DNA of 64,000 nt from CAKOSP01 sp044432745. GTDB lineage: Bacteria > Bacillota_I > Bacilli_A > RF39 > UBA660. A model generated the notes under the pieces. The model saw only the letters and a list, made by a program, of their open reading frames with translations, was not told the DNA's origin and ran no database searches. The position numbers were made by a program, and so were the translations under genes. This document shows positions 8,844-16,870 of this stretch, piece after piece. The DNA lies in NCBI GenBank assembly GCA_044432745.1, contig JAWXUH010000002.1, positions 124,001-188,000 of the forward strand. Reading direction: 5' to 3'. Every line of letters begins with the position of its first letter. The first letter of the stretch is position 1.

Positions 8844-8872
8844 TTGAAAAATCACTATTTTTTTTGTATAAT
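8844..8872 (+). promoter_or_regulatory. sigma-A promoter of the cpsCDB-vanZ operon
   Basis: TTGAAA (8844-8849), 17-bp spacer, TATAAT (8867-8872), 23 bp before the first gene. Confidence 0.75.
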
Positions 8873-8895
8873 AGTTAATGAAAGAAGTGTGAAAA

Positions 8896-9567
8896 ATGGA
8901 AGAAATTAATTTAGGGGATTTATTATCGTATTTTAAAAAGAAAATTGGTGCAATTATTATTATTACTATATTAACTTTTATAGCTGGTTGTACATATGTT
9001 TTCTTACTTAAAACACCGGTATATACATCATCTACAACGTTGATACTTGCAACAGATGAATCTGAAAGTATTACATCAAGTGATATTACTCTTAATAACA
9101 GTTTAGTTGGTACATATGGAGAAATTGTTAAAAGTAAAAAAATATTATATGCAGTTATTAGTGAACTTAACTTAACTGAAAGTTATGAAGATCTTGTAGG
9201 TTTTGTTAATGTAGAAAACATATCATCAACAAGTATCATGAAAATATCTGTAACACATCCAGATGGTAAACTTGCATCTGCAATATCTAATGAGATAGCT
9301 GATGTGTTTGCTGCGGAAGTAGTTGATATTTTTAGTATCGAAAACTTAAGTATTATAGACTATGCTGAGGAAAACAAGGTACCATCAAACAATAATGGTA
9401 TTATGCAAATTATATTATCTTTATTTTTAGGGATATTTATATCTTGTGGTCTTGAATTTATGTTCTATTATTTTGATAAGAGAATTAAAACAAGAGAAGA
9501 AGTAGAAAGAATAACTGAATGGTCAGTATTAACAGTTATTCCTATGAATCAAACGGAGAAGAATTAA
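8896..9567 (+). CDS. polysaccharide chain-length regulator / BY-kinase activator (CpsC/CapA/Wzz family)
   Basis: 223 residues with the Wzz arrangement: a membrane segment at ~20-38, an extracytoplasmic domain rich in S/T and beta strands, and a second membrane segment near ~165-190 followed by a short cytoplasmic tail. In Firmicutes such proteins activate a separate cytoplasmic tyrosine kinase, which here is encoded by the next gene, 1 bp away. Together they control export or polymerisation of a surface polysaccharide. First gene of a four-gene operon. Confidence 0.85.
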   Translation: MEEINLGDLLSYFKKKIGAIIIITILTFIAGCTYVFLLKTPVYTSSTTLILATDESESITSSDITLNNSLVGTYGEIVKSKKILYAVISELNLTESYEDLVGFVNVENISSTSIMKISVTHPDGKLASAISNEIADVFAAEVVDIFSIENLSIIDYAEENKVPSNNNGIMQIILSLFLGIFISCGLEFMFYYFDKRIKTREEVERITEWSVLTVIPMNQTEKN

Positions 9568-9568
9568 T

Positions 9569-10243
9569 ATGAAAGAAATTGTAGTTATAGAGAAACCAAC
9601 ATCAAGTATTAGTGAAAGTATTAAAAATATTAGAACTAATCTTCAATTCTTAGCAATTGATGAACCAATTAAAACGTTACTTGTTACAAGTTCTGCTCAA
9701 GGTGAAGGTAAAACTTTTACTTCAGTAAATTTAGCAGTATCATTTACACAAATTAATAAAAAAGTTTTAATTATCGATTGCGATATGAGAAGAGGACGTT
9801 TACATGAAGTATTTAAATGTTCTAATATTGCTGGATTATCATCACTTTTATTAACTGAATTAGTTAAGAAAAATGATTACGGAGATTATATCGTTAAAAC
9901 TGATGTAAAAAAACTTGATATTATACCTTCAGGTTTTTATCCACCAAATCCAAGTGATATGTTATCTTCTAAGAAGTTTGCAAAAATATTATCTATTCTT
10001 AAAGAAGAATATGATATTATCATTTTAGATGCAGTACCTCTTAATGGATTATCAGATTCACTTGAAATTGCTAAGTTAGCAGACAAAATATTAGTAGTAA
10101 CAGCATTGAATGAAACTCCAAGAGAGTTCTTAGCAGATTCTAAAAAAGCTCTTCATTTATTTGAAGACAAAGTTGCAGGAATAGTAATAAATAAAGGTCC
10201 TCATAGACCAGATAGATATTATTATAAGAGCGAGGAAGTATGA
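9569..10243 (+). CDS. bacterial tyrosine kinase (CpsD/CapB/YwqD family)
   Basis: 224 residues. Walker A (S-A-Q-G-E-G-K-T) lies at ~44-51, Walker A' (I-I-D-C-D-M-R-R) at ~70-77, and Walker B (I-I-I-L-D-A-V-P) around 149-156. The C-terminus carries an autophosphorylation tyrosine cluster (R-Y-Y-Y-K). It phosphorylates itself and partners such as the polysaccharide machinery when docked on the CpsC-type activator encoded upstream. Its stop overlaps the start of the phosphatase gene (ATGA), indicating coupled translation. Confidence 0.9.
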   Translation: MKEIVVIEKPTSSISESIKNIRTNLQFLAIDEPIKTLLVTSSAQGEGKTFTSVNLAVSFTQINKKVLIIDCDMRRGRLHEVFKCSNIAGLSSLLLTELVKKNDYGDYIVKTDVKKLDIIPSGFYPPNPSDMLSSKKFAKILSILKEEYDIIILDAVPLNGLSDSLEIAKLADKILVVTALNETPREFLADSKKALHLFEDKVAGIVINKGPHRPDRYYYKSEEV

Positions 10244-10995
10244 TAGATATACACTCGCATTTACTACCTAATATAGATGATGGAGTGGGATCGTTTGATG
10301 AAGCGATCTTTCTTATTAAGCAGGCAATATCTGTAGGTATTACTGATATAATAGTAACTCCTCATTATTATCCGCAAAGAGATTTTTTTGCAGATAATAA
10401 AACAAAACTTGCAATATTTAATGAACTTAAATCTAAAGCAAGCGATTTAGATATTAAACTTCATTTAGGAAATGAAGTATATATGTGCGCAGATGTAAAA
10501 TCTTTGTTTGAAACAGAAATTTTAACTTTAGCAGAATCTAAATATCTTTTAGTAGAGTTTAGTAGAGAACATGAAGATAAAAACTTTTTAAATTATTTTC
10601 ACGAATTACAATTAAAAGGTTATAGAATTATAATTGCTCATCCTGAGCGTTATAAATATTTTCAAAAAAATATTAATAGAATGATACCTTATTTAGAAAA
10701 AGGAATAATTTTTCAAGGTAATTATGGAAGTTTATATAAAATTCATGGTAAGAAATCAAAGAAAGCACTTAAATTAATGCTTAAACATAATATGATTCAA
10801 ATTCTTGCTACTGATTCTCATCGTAAAGATGCATCATATTATAAATATATATCTAAATTCAAACATAAGGATATTCAAAAATTAACAGTAGATAATCCGT
10901 CTTTAATTCTTAAAAACGCAGAAATATATGTTGAAGATTATAGAAGACATACTAAAAAGTTTTTAAAAAAAGTAAGTAAAGGATTAAATTTGTGA
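10240..10995 (+). CDS. tyrosine-protein phosphatase CpsB/YwqE (PHP family)
   Basis: 251 residues starting M-I-D-I-H-S-H-L-L-P, the metal-binding H-x-H of the PHP superfamily. Further ligands are visible as T-P-H-Y-Y, N-E-V-Y, A-H-P-E-R and A-T-D-S-H. Members are manganese-dependent phosphatases that reverse BY-kinase autophosphorylation. ATGA overlap with the kinase gene and GTGA overlap with the next gene place it firmly in the operon. Confidence 0.9.
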   Translation: MIDIHSHLLPNIDDGVGSFDEAIFLIKQAISVGITDIIVTPHYYPQRDFFADNKTKLAIFNELKSKASDLDIKLHLGNEVYMCADVKSLFETEILTLAESKYLLVEFSREHEDKNFLNYFHELQLKGYRIIIAHPERYKYFQKNINRMIPYLEKGIIFQGNYGSLYKIHGKKSKKALKLMLKHNMIQILATDSHRKDASYYKYISKFKHKDIQKLTVDNPSLILKNAEIYVEDYRRHTKKFLKKVSKGLNL

Positions 10996-11453
10996 AAAAT
11001 TTCAAATTATTAATTGTATTTCTATGGTGCTTATTAATTTTTTTACTTTCTAATCAAGATGCAACTACTAGTGCTAATACTAGTACTAATTTTACAAAAG
11101 TTGTTATTAATGTTGTAGAATTTATATTTAATAGAGATTTTGACGATCAATATATTATTGATGCATGCTTTAGCATAGTTAGAAAAGGTGCACATTTTAC
11201 TTTATTTTTCATACTAGGTTTTGTAGTATGTAGTACCTTAAAAGAATATATTTATGGTAAACTGTATTTATATTCTTTTGGAATATGCTTGTTTTTTGCT
11301 ATCAGTGATGAATTTCATCAATTATTTTTAGAAGGAAGAACAGCTCAGATTTCTGATGTATTTGTTGATAGTTTTGGCGCAGCAGGAGGAATTTTATTAT
11401 ATTTTTTATATAATAAATTTAAATTTTATAGGATGGTTCACAAAAGAGAATAA
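10992..11453 (+). CDS. VanZ-like membrane protein
   Basis: 153 residues, four hydrophobic segments. VanZ family features are present: F-L-L-S-N-Q-D-A near the N-terminus, R-K-G-A-H-F-T, and D-E-F-H-Q-L-F-L-E-G-R-T-A-Q-I-S-D-V near residue 115. The start is GTG 10992, overlapping the phosphatase stop. VanZ relatives affect teicoplanin/lipoglycopeptide sensitivity in some species; the role here is unknown. Last gene of the operon. Confidence 0.8.
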   Translation: MKNFKLLIVFLWCLLIFLLSNQDATTSANTSTNFTKVVINVVEFIFNRDFDDQYIIDACFSIVRKGAHFTLFFILGFVVCSTLKEYIYGKLYLYSFGICLFFAISDEFHQLFLEGRTAQISDVFVDSFGAAGGILLYFLYNKFKFYRMVHKRE

Positions 11454-11483
11454 GTGTTTTTTGAAAAAAAATTCTTAAAACTC

Positions 11484-11512
11484 TTGATTTTCTAAGTATT
11501 TTATAATATAAT
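11484..11512 (+). promoter_or_regulatory. sigma-A promoter of the tRNA pair
   Basis: TTGATT (11484-11489), 17-bp spacer, TATAAT (11507-11512), 21 bp before tRNA-Arg. Confidence 0.75.
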
Positions 11513-11533
11513 TGGTTATGTACTTAGGAAGTT

Positions 11534-11610
11534 GCTCCCATAGCTCAATTGGATAGAGCGTTAGACTACGGATCTAAAGGTTAGGGGTTCGACTCCCTTT
11601 GGGTGCACCA
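11534..11610 (+). tRNA. tRNA-Arg(ACG)
   Basis: 77-nt cloverleaf with encoded CCA. Anticodon stem TTAGA/TCTAA with loop CTACGGA gives anticodon ACG, normally edited to inosine to read CGN. D arm (TAGCTCAATTGG) and T arm (GGTTCGACTCC) are canonical. The acceptor stem pairs GCTCCCA with TGGGTGC, leaving a T-T mismatch at the third pair (positions 3:70). Confidence 0.93.
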
Positions 11611-11618
11611 TTATATAT

Positions 11619-11695
11619 CGAGAAGTGGCTCAGTTTGGTAGAGCACTTGGTTTGGGACCAAGGGGTCGCAGGTTCAAATCCTGTCTTCTCGACCA
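11619..11695 (+). tRNA. tRNA-Pro(TGG), integration target of the 6.3-kb element
   Basis: 77-nt cloverleaf with perfect acceptor pairing (CGAGAAG/CTTCTCG) and encoded CCA. Loop TTTGGGA between CTTGG and CCAAG gives anticodon TGG. Its last 17 nt are the start of a 27-bp repeat also found at 17993-18019. The gene is left intact by the insertion. Confidence 0.95.
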
Positions 11696-11705
11696 TTAAG
11701 TAATT
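11679..11705. repeat. attL core of the tRNA-Pro element (27-bp direct repeat)
   Basis: Identical to 17993-18019. It covers the T-arm 3' half, acceptor 3' strand and CCA of tRNA-Pro plus 10 bp beyond. Such duplications of a tRNA 3' end are the footprint of tyrosine-integrase insertion. Confidence 0.93.
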
Positions 11706-11709
11706 AAAG

Positions 11710-11730
11710 CCCTTGTTTTATAAGGGTTTT
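11710..11730 (+). terminator. terminator after tRNA-Pro (element-borne copy)
   Basis: CCCTT, 7-nt loop, AAGGG, TTTT. A similar hairpin lies at 18022-18045 right after attR, so the element appears to replace the host tRNA terminator with its own. Confidence 0.65.
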
Positions 11731-11750
11731 CTTATGTCTTGATTTTCAAA

Positions 11751-11771
11751 TCCCTTAAAAATCCCTTAAAA
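11751..11771. repeat. tandem TCCCTTAAAA arm-type repeat, left side
   Basis: Two tandem TCCCTTAAAA units, present as an identical 21-bp copy at 17871-17891 near the other end and in the same orientation. In the circular form they would flank the att core, as arm-type integrase sites do. Confidence 0.7.
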
Positions 11772-11795
11772 TTTTAATTTTCTAGAAATTTTTCT

Positions 11796-12881
11796 TTATT
11801 TATTATTAATATTATTTAGTATATTTATTGCTTTATCTTCATCACTTGGCATCATGTGAGAGTAGGTGTTAAGTGTCATTGTTATATCTGAGTGTCCTAG
11901 ACGTTCTGATATAACAGTTATTGGAATACCATTTGATAAAAGTAATGAAGCATGCGAGTGTCTAAAATCATGAATTCTTATTTTTTTTACTCCTGATACT
12001 TCACAATAATTATTTTTCTTTCTACCTATAGTAGTTTGTGATAGTGGGTTAATACCACCAAATATAAACCACTGTTTATCAAAGTCCATATGCTTTTTAT
12101 AAAATTCATATAGATCATCTAATTGCTTCTTTAAGTTATTATCTATTTTAACAACTCTAATTGATTTATTTGTTTTAGGTGTATTAATGATATGTTTATC
12201 ATTAATTTTTTCTTTTGCAATAGTTTTATTAATGTTTAGTGATGTTCCATCATAATCATTCCAAGTAAGTGCTAATGCTTCTCCTTGTCTTATTCCTGTA
12301 TAGTATAATGTTTCAAATAATTCTTTATAAACATGTTCATGAACATTAGAAATGAATTTATTATATTCATCAAGTGTCCAAAAATCTACATTTAAAAGCA
12401 GTTCTTGTTTTCTAGTGAAGTTTCCAGATTTACTTGCTATATTTTCTTTTAGTCCATGGAACTTAATGGCATAATTTAAAATAGTAACCATAGCACTATT
12501 TAAACTACTATTATATTTATGTTTATATCCTTTTTTCTCAATTTCCATTTGCCACTTAGTATAAACATTAGTTGTAATTGAGTTTAATTTATATTTTTTA
12601 AAATAGGGTAAGATATGATTTTCAAATCTACTTACTATGCATCTGTATGACTGTGCTTTAGTTTTTAGTTTAATATGATCTTTATAATTGTTCCATAGTT
12701 CTTCAAAAGTTATATTGCTATAATCAGATGGATCTAAATTTAAAAAATCATTTTCGGCTTGTTTTGCTTCTTTTTTAGTTTTAAATCCAGATTTTTGAAA
12801 CTGTTTTCTATTACCATAAACATCATTTGAATAAACTCTATAATCCCATAGTTTAGTTTTTTTATTTTGATAAACTGCCAT
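11796..12881 (-). CDS. int: tyrosine recombinase / integrase (Tn916-Int-like)
   Basis: 361 residues in three parts: an N-terminal AP2-like arm-binding domain (~1-55, with K-K-E-A-K-Q-A-E), a SAM-like core-binding domain (~60-170), and the catalytic domain. Visible catalytic residues are R in T-G-I-R-Q-G-E-A, H-x-x-R in I-H-D-F-R-H-S-H, H in L-G-H-S-D-I-T and Y in N-T-Y-S-H-M. It should insert and excise this element at the tRNA-Pro core. Start M-A-V-Y-Q has an AGGAG box. It overlaps the upstream small gene by 20 bp, so the two are co-translated from the 13212-13240 promoter. Confidence 0.93.
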   Translation of the reverse strand: MAVYQNKKTKLWDYRVYSNDVYGNRKQFQKSGFKTKKEAKQAENDFLNLDPSDYSNITFEELWNNYKDHIKLKTKAQSYRCIVSRFENHILPYFKKYKLNSITTNVYTKWQMEIEKKGYKHKYNSSLNSAMVTILNYAIKFHGLKENIASKSGNFTRKQELLLNVDFWTLDEYNKFISNVHEHVYKELFETLYYTGIRQGEALALTWNDYDGTSLNINKTIAKEKINDKHIINTPKTNKSIRVVKIDNNLKKQLDDLYEFYKKHMDFDKQWFIFGGINPLSQTTIGRKKNNYCEVSGVKKIRIHDFRHSHASLLLSNGIPITVISERLGHSDITMTLNTYSHMMPSDEDKAINILNNINNK

Positions 12882-13137
12882 AAGTATCTCCTGTATTTAA
12901 TTTATTTGCCATGTTAATAATATATTCTGCATCAAGTCCTAGAAAATTTAATAATTCACGTGTTGGAACTTGTATTGTTTTACCAGTTGGTAAAATATAA
13001 CCATTTTTAATTAATAATGCTGATACTTTATTTCGTATTTTAGTTGCAGTATCTCTGCCACAATTTGCAAGTAGCATTATTTCTGCCACTCCTGACCAAG
13101 GTTTTTCTATAACTTCCATTTGTTTTTGATAACTCAT
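12862..13137 (-). CDS. excisionase-like small DNA-binding protein (DUF3173-like)
   Basis: 91 residues. A short winged-helix-type segment (G-V-A-E-I-M-L-L-A-N-C-G-R-D-T-A-T-K-I) is followed by L-I-K-N-G-Y and V-P-T-R-E-L-L-N-F-L-G-L. This resembles DUF3173 and MerR-type excisionases found directly upstream of integrases in integrative elements. It probably binds the attachment region and sets recombination direction. AGGAGG ribosome-binding site. It overlaps the integrase start, a typical xis-int arrangement. Confidence 0.7.
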   Translation of the reverse strand: MSYQKQMEVIEKPWSGVAEIMLLANCGRDTATKIRNKVSALLIKNGYILPTGKTIQVPTRELLNFLGLDAEYIINMANKLNTGDTYGSLSK

Positions 13138-13211
13138 AATTTTTCCTCCTTTAAGTTGTCTATAACACGATACTGCTTGTGTGTTTTATTGTGGTTTTAG
13201 TCCACATATAA

Positions 13212-13240
13212 ATTATATCAATTCCTGTTGTTTGTGTCAA
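13212..13240 (-). promoter_or_regulatory. consensus sigma-A promoter for xis-int
   Basis: On the minus strand: TTGACA (13235-13240), 17-bp spacer, TATAAT (13212-13217), a perfect consensus. The -35 box lies inside the palindrome at 13236-13253. Confidence 0.85.
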
Positions 13241-13253
13241 CACTTTTGTTGAC
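13236..13253. promoter_or_regulatory. palindromic operator between divergent promoters
   Basis: GTCAACA (13236-13242), CTTT, TGTTGAC (13247-13253): a perfect 7-bp inverted repeat. It covers the -35 of the xis-int promoter. It is the likely binding site of the adjacent XRE regulator (inference). Confidence 0.7.
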
Positions 13254-13268
13254 TTAATCTACAAAAAT

Positions 13269-13297
13269 TTGATTTAATATTATTTTTGTGGTAAAAT
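13269..13297 (+). promoter_or_regulatory. promoter of the XRE regulator
   Basis: TTGATT (13269-13274), 17-bp spacer, TAAAAT (13292-13297), followed by GAGAGGTG and the start codon at 13321. Confidence 0.65.
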
Positions 13298-13320
13298 TTA
13301 TTTATGAGAGGTGAAAACTT

Positions 13321-13914
13321 ATGCAAGAGGTAACAATTGGCGAGATTATTGGTAATGCAAGGAACAGAATGGGAATTTCCCAAAGAGAACTTGCTAGAAA
13401 AACTAATATAGATAACACTACTATTGCTAAAATAGAAAAAGACTTAAGAAGTAAGCCAGACATGCTAGTTTTAAGAAAAATTGCTTATGAACTTAAAATT
13501 GATGAAATAGAGTTATTTAGATTAAGTGGTTATTCAGAAGATGATATAAATATAATAGTTCAGAAGAATATATTAAATTTATCTGATATTTTATCTTCAT
13601 TATCAAGTAGTGATCTGGAAAAAATAAAAAGTAAATTGAAAACAGAACTTAAAGATAGAGAAAAAACTTTGGAATCTCTTAAAGCAGTAATTAACTTTAA
13701 GAATGCAGATGGGTCAATAAATTTTGATGCTAATAATATAATTGAAAAAGAAAAAGCTAAAACGTCCTTTATAATTGATAATATTATTAATATAATTAAT
13801 TTGATAAATGAACAATTAGAACAAGAGGAAAATAATAATCAAAATAATAGCGATGTTGATTTACTAATTTATAATTATTTAGTATTTTTAAACATTAAAT
13901 CAATTGATATTTAA
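13321..13914 (+). CDS. XRE/Cro-cI family regulator of the element
   Basis: 197 residues. An N-terminal helix-turn-helix of the XRE type (~6-62) is seen: I-G-N-A-R-N-R-M-G-I-S-Q-R-E-L-A, then N-T-T-I-A-K-I-E-K. The C-terminal part is helical and not of the peptidase S24 (LexA-like) type, so induction by RecA-driven self-cleavage is not expected. It is divergent from xis-int with a palindrome between them, consistent with a repressor that keeps the element integrated. It could also control the cargo genes downstream. Confidence 0.85.
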   Translation: MQEVTIGEIIGNARNRMGISQRELARKTNIDNTTIAKIEKDLRSKPDMLVLRKIAYELKIDEIELFRLSGYSEDDINIIVQKNILNLSDILSSLSSSDLEKIKSKLKTELKDREKTLESLKAVINFKNADGSINFDANNIIEKEKAKTSFIIDNIINIINLINEQLEQEENNNQNNSDVDLLIYNYLVFLNIKSIDI

Positions 13915-13929
13915 TTTTATATAAGGGGT

Positions 13930-13969
13930 TGGGATTTTCCCACATTAGAACTTGCGGGTGTAAAAGTTC
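13930..13969 (+). other. structured leader before the cargo genes
   Basis: Two short hairpins lie in the 109-bp gap between the regulator and the HExxH gene: TGGGA/TCCCA with a 3-nt loop (13930-13942), and GAACTT/AAGTTC with a 10-nt loop (13948-13969). This stretch is more G+C-rich than its surroundings. There is no T-run, so it does not look like a simple terminator. Function unknown. Confidence 0.45.
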
Positions 13970-14023
13970 AGTACTTGTTATTACATTACAACAATATAAA
14001 AATTATAGAAAGGACATAACTAG

Positions 14024-15145
14024 ATGGAAAACACAAAATGGAATTTCAGAAAAATCCATGAAACAAGATGCAATTATATTGTGAAATACAATCAAAATAT
14101 AGAAGATAAAGAATATTGTGATTTTTTAGAACACTCTATAGTTTCACATTACCTTATGGGAAATTTAACAAATCATGAATTAGACTTTATAAACAAATAT
14201 AAATTAAACTCCTATATAAAAAAAATTCCCTTTGACATTGAAGAAATATCTCAAAAATACTCAGATTCGTATAAACACAGTAACGATGAAAATTACTATA
14301 AAGATGCTCATTTTTTACTTAATACTTTTTCAAATAAACCAAATGATTTGCCAATGTTTGAAGATTGCATATTCATGCCAGAAGATCATATTGAAATAAC
14401 AAGAAAGTTTTATAACGAACTTAATAATCCTATAATATCATATCATGCAAATAAAATACTAAATTATCCAAACGTCATCAATTTTACATCATCACAAAAT
14501 CCTAGATATAAAAATTTTTGGGGTTCAACTTTATATGATATTATTGATAATAAAGCATATATCAATTGTCAATCAAGTAATACATCTGCTGATTTAATTG
14601 TTTTACCACATGAAATTATACATGCCGTAGATTTTGAAATTAAAGCAAAATTTTATAAACAACATGTTCAAGGATATCAGGAAGTACCAACCTACTTTAT
14701 CGATTACTTATTTTTAGATTTTTTAAAAAAAGAAAACTATAATGAAATTGAAATTGAAAAGCTAAAACACCACAAACAAGTTTATATCATTAATTTAGCT
14801 AAGAGCACACTATATGAAGTAAATAGAAAAATAAAGCGAACTACTGAAAAAGATATCAATAATATGAGTTCTGATGAGATAAATAAAGTTTACGACCCAT
14901 ATATTTGCAAACAAGTTTCTGAATTAGAATCGTGTCTTGTATCTAGTATAATGTACAAAAAATATCAACACGACCCCGAAGAAACAATGAGTATGTTAAA
15001 TCAATTTCTAAAAAATGGAATACAAAAAAATGGTGGCTCAATTCTAGAAATATTTAATTTAACCTATCAAGACTTAATTATTGAAGCTGAAAATATAAAT
15101 CAAGGATCTTATACTAATATCCAAGAACCAATTAAACAAAGATAA
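14024..15145 (+). CDS. HExxH zinc metallopeptidase-like protein (M3-like), element cargo
   Basis: 373 residues. H-E-I-I-H occupies residues 196-200, followed 20 residues later by a Glu (E220, in Y-Q-E-V-P-T-Y-F-I-D). This is the gluzincin arrangement, resembling the M3 oligopeptidase core. There is no signal peptide. It begins 19 bp before the ABC exporter gene and is surely co-transcribed with it. An attractive but unproven role is processing of a peptide exported by the transporter, which lacks its own C39 peptidase domain. Alternatives are a toxin or defence effector. AGAAAGGA ribosome-binding site. Confidence 0.6.
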   Translation: MENTKWNFRKIHETRCNYIVKYNQNIEDKEYCDFLEHSIVSHYLMGNLTNHELDFINKYKLNSYIKKIPFDIEEISQKYSDSYKHSNDENYYKDAHFLLNTFSNKPNDLPMFEDCIFMPEDHIEITRKFYNELNNPIISYHANKILNYPNVINFTSSQNPRYKNFWGSTLYDIIDNKAYINCQSSNTSADLIVLPHEIIHAVDFEIKAKFYKQHVQGYQEVPTYFIDYLFLDFLKKENYNEIEIEKLKHHKQVYIINLAKSTLYEVNRKIKRTTEKDINNMSSDEINKVYDPYICKQVSELESCLVSSIMYKKYQHDPEETMSMLNQFLKNGIQKNGGSILEIFNLTYQDLIIEAENINQGSYTNIQEPIKQR

Positions 15146-15163
15146 TTGAAAGGAATTAGGTAA

Positions 15164-16870
15164 ATGAAAAAAGATATAAAAGAATACTTCTGGGAAGAAA
15201 AAAAAGATTTAGTTCCAGCATTAATATCAACATTAATTAGTTTGGTAATAGGAATTTTAAAGCCGTACTATGCAGCAAAACTTGTTGTTTCTATAACTAA
15301 CTTTAATATAGAAAATATTTGCATGTATTCAATAATAATATTCGCTTTATTCTTTGTTAATGAAATAATATACACAATAAATATATATTTTGCTACAAAA
15401 TTTGAAAGTAAAGTAACATATGAATTAAAAAAAGACTATTCAACTACCATATTAGGAATGCAAGCTCAAAGTTTTGATAAAGTAGGAATTGGTTATTTTA
15501 TGGAAAGAATTGATGAAGATATCGATGAGATGGTTAGCACTATAACATACGGAATAAAATATTTTATCCCAAATGTCATAACTTCATCTGGAGTCATTAT
15601 TTTTATCTTTATAATCAACTATAAAATAGGATTGCTATTTATGTTCTACTCTATTATTAAATATTTATTTCATCACTATGGTTACAAAAAAGTTATAGCG
15701 AATGAGAAAAAAGTAAAAATAGTTAATGAATATAACATAAACACATTCTCTGAAATAATAAGAGCAGTAAGAGATATAAAATTACTTAACTTAGAAAATA
15801 AAATGAAAAATAAGGTCACGGATATATTTACTGAATCAAGAGATATAAGATTAAAAAATAGAATTGATATTGGATCACTAGATATTAAACTAAATTTCTT
15901 AGAAGGTTTTTTAAAATTATGTGTAAATCTATTTTGTATTCTATTAATATTAAACAACGAACTATCCCCTGAGAATTTTTTAATAATATATCTTTATACT
16001 GAAGAAGGAACTTTGTTTGTTAAAAACATCTTAGCTCTCAAAAATGACTATATCAAAATCAAGTTAAATATGAATAGATTAGAAGAAATAAACAATAGAG
16101 AAGTATTTATCCCAGAAGCATTTGGTAAGATTGATAAAAAAATAACTGGTAAAATTGAAGTTAAAAACTTATCGTTTTCATACGATAATAAACATAATGT
16201 AATCGATAATATAAATTTTGAAATCAAACCTAATGAAAATATTGGTTTTGTAGGAAAAAGTGGACAAGGAAAGACGACTATATTCAACTTATTATCTAAA
16301 TTATACACATGTGAAAGCGGAAGTATTTATTTTGATGATGTAGACATAAATGATTTTACAGAAAATTCAATAAGATCTAATATATCTGTAATATCACAAA
16401 GTCCATATATTTTTAATACTACGATAAAAGAAAATTTGCTAATGGTAAAAGAAAATGCGACTTTCGAAGAAATATTAGAAAAGTGTAAATTGGTTTCACT
16501 ACATGATTTTATTATTTCGTTAGAAGATGGGTACGATACTAACATTGGAGAAAATGGTATAAAGTTATCTGGTGGACAAAAACAAAGGTTAGCAATAGCA
16601 AGAGCATTATTAAAAGACAGCGAAATTATACTTTTAGATGAAGCTACTAGTGCATTAGATAATGAAACACAAGAATATATATTAAATTCAATAAAAGACA
16701 TCAGTTCTAGTTATACGATATTAATTATTGCGCATAGACTATCAACAATAAAAGATTGTGATAGAATAATAGTAATAGACGAAGGAACAATAAGTGGAAT
16801 TGGTACACATAAAGAATTAATAAAAAATAACGAAGTATATAAAAGGTTATACAAGAAGGAGTTTAAATAA
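15164..16870 (+). CDS. ABC exporter, fused permease-ATPase, element cargo
   Basis: 568 residues. The N-terminal ~300 carry six membrane segments of the ABC type-1 exporter fold. The C-terminal ATPase has Walker A (G-K-S-G-Q-G-K-T-T), Q-loop (V-I-S-Q-S-P), signature (L-S-G-G-Q-K-Q-R), Walker B (I-I-L-L-D-E-A-T) and H-loop (I-I-A-H-R-L-S). No peptidase C39 domain precedes the membrane part. It ends directly at the start of the next gene (TAA-ATG). The substrate is unknown; in this context a peptide or bacteriocin is plausible. Confidence 0.88.
   Translation: MKKDIKEYFWEEKKDLVPALISTLISLVIGILKPYYAAKLVVSITNFNIENICMYSIIIFALFFVNEIIYTINIYFATKFESKVTYELKKDYSTTILGMQAQSFDKVGIGYFMERIDEDIDEMVSTITYGIKYFIPNVITSSGVIIFIFIINYKIGLLFMFYSIIKYLFHHYGYKKVIANEKKVKIVNEYNINTFSEIIRAVRDIKLLNLENKMKNKVTDIFTESRDIRLKNRIDIGSLDIKLNFLEGFLKLCVNLFCILLILNNELSPENFLIIYLYTEEGTLFVKNILALKNDYIKIKLNMNRLEEINNREVFIPEAFGKIDKKITGKIEVKNLSFSYDNKHNVIDNINFEIKPNENIGFVGKSGQGKTTIFNLLSKLYTCESGSIYFDDVDINDFTENSIRSNISVISQSPYIFNTTIKENLLMVKENATFEEILEKCKLVSLHDFIISLEDGYDTNIGENGIKLSGGQKQRLAIARALLKDSEIILLDEATSALDNETQEYILNSIKDISSSYTILIIAHRLSTIKDCDRIIVIDEGTISGIGTHKELIKNNEVYKRLYKKEFK

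Noticed and set aside
13929..14084. TTG-started 51-codon frame as a bacteriocin precursor for the element exporter.
   Set aside because: The purine-rich box directly touches the TTG with no spacing, the frame overlaps the HExxH gene, and there is no recognisable leader or double-Gly site. Kept only as a remark.
15682..16701. Minus-strand open frames inside the element exporter gene.
   Set aside because: They are antisense shadows of a full-length ABC exporter with all motifs on the plus strand, and have no ribosome-binding sites.
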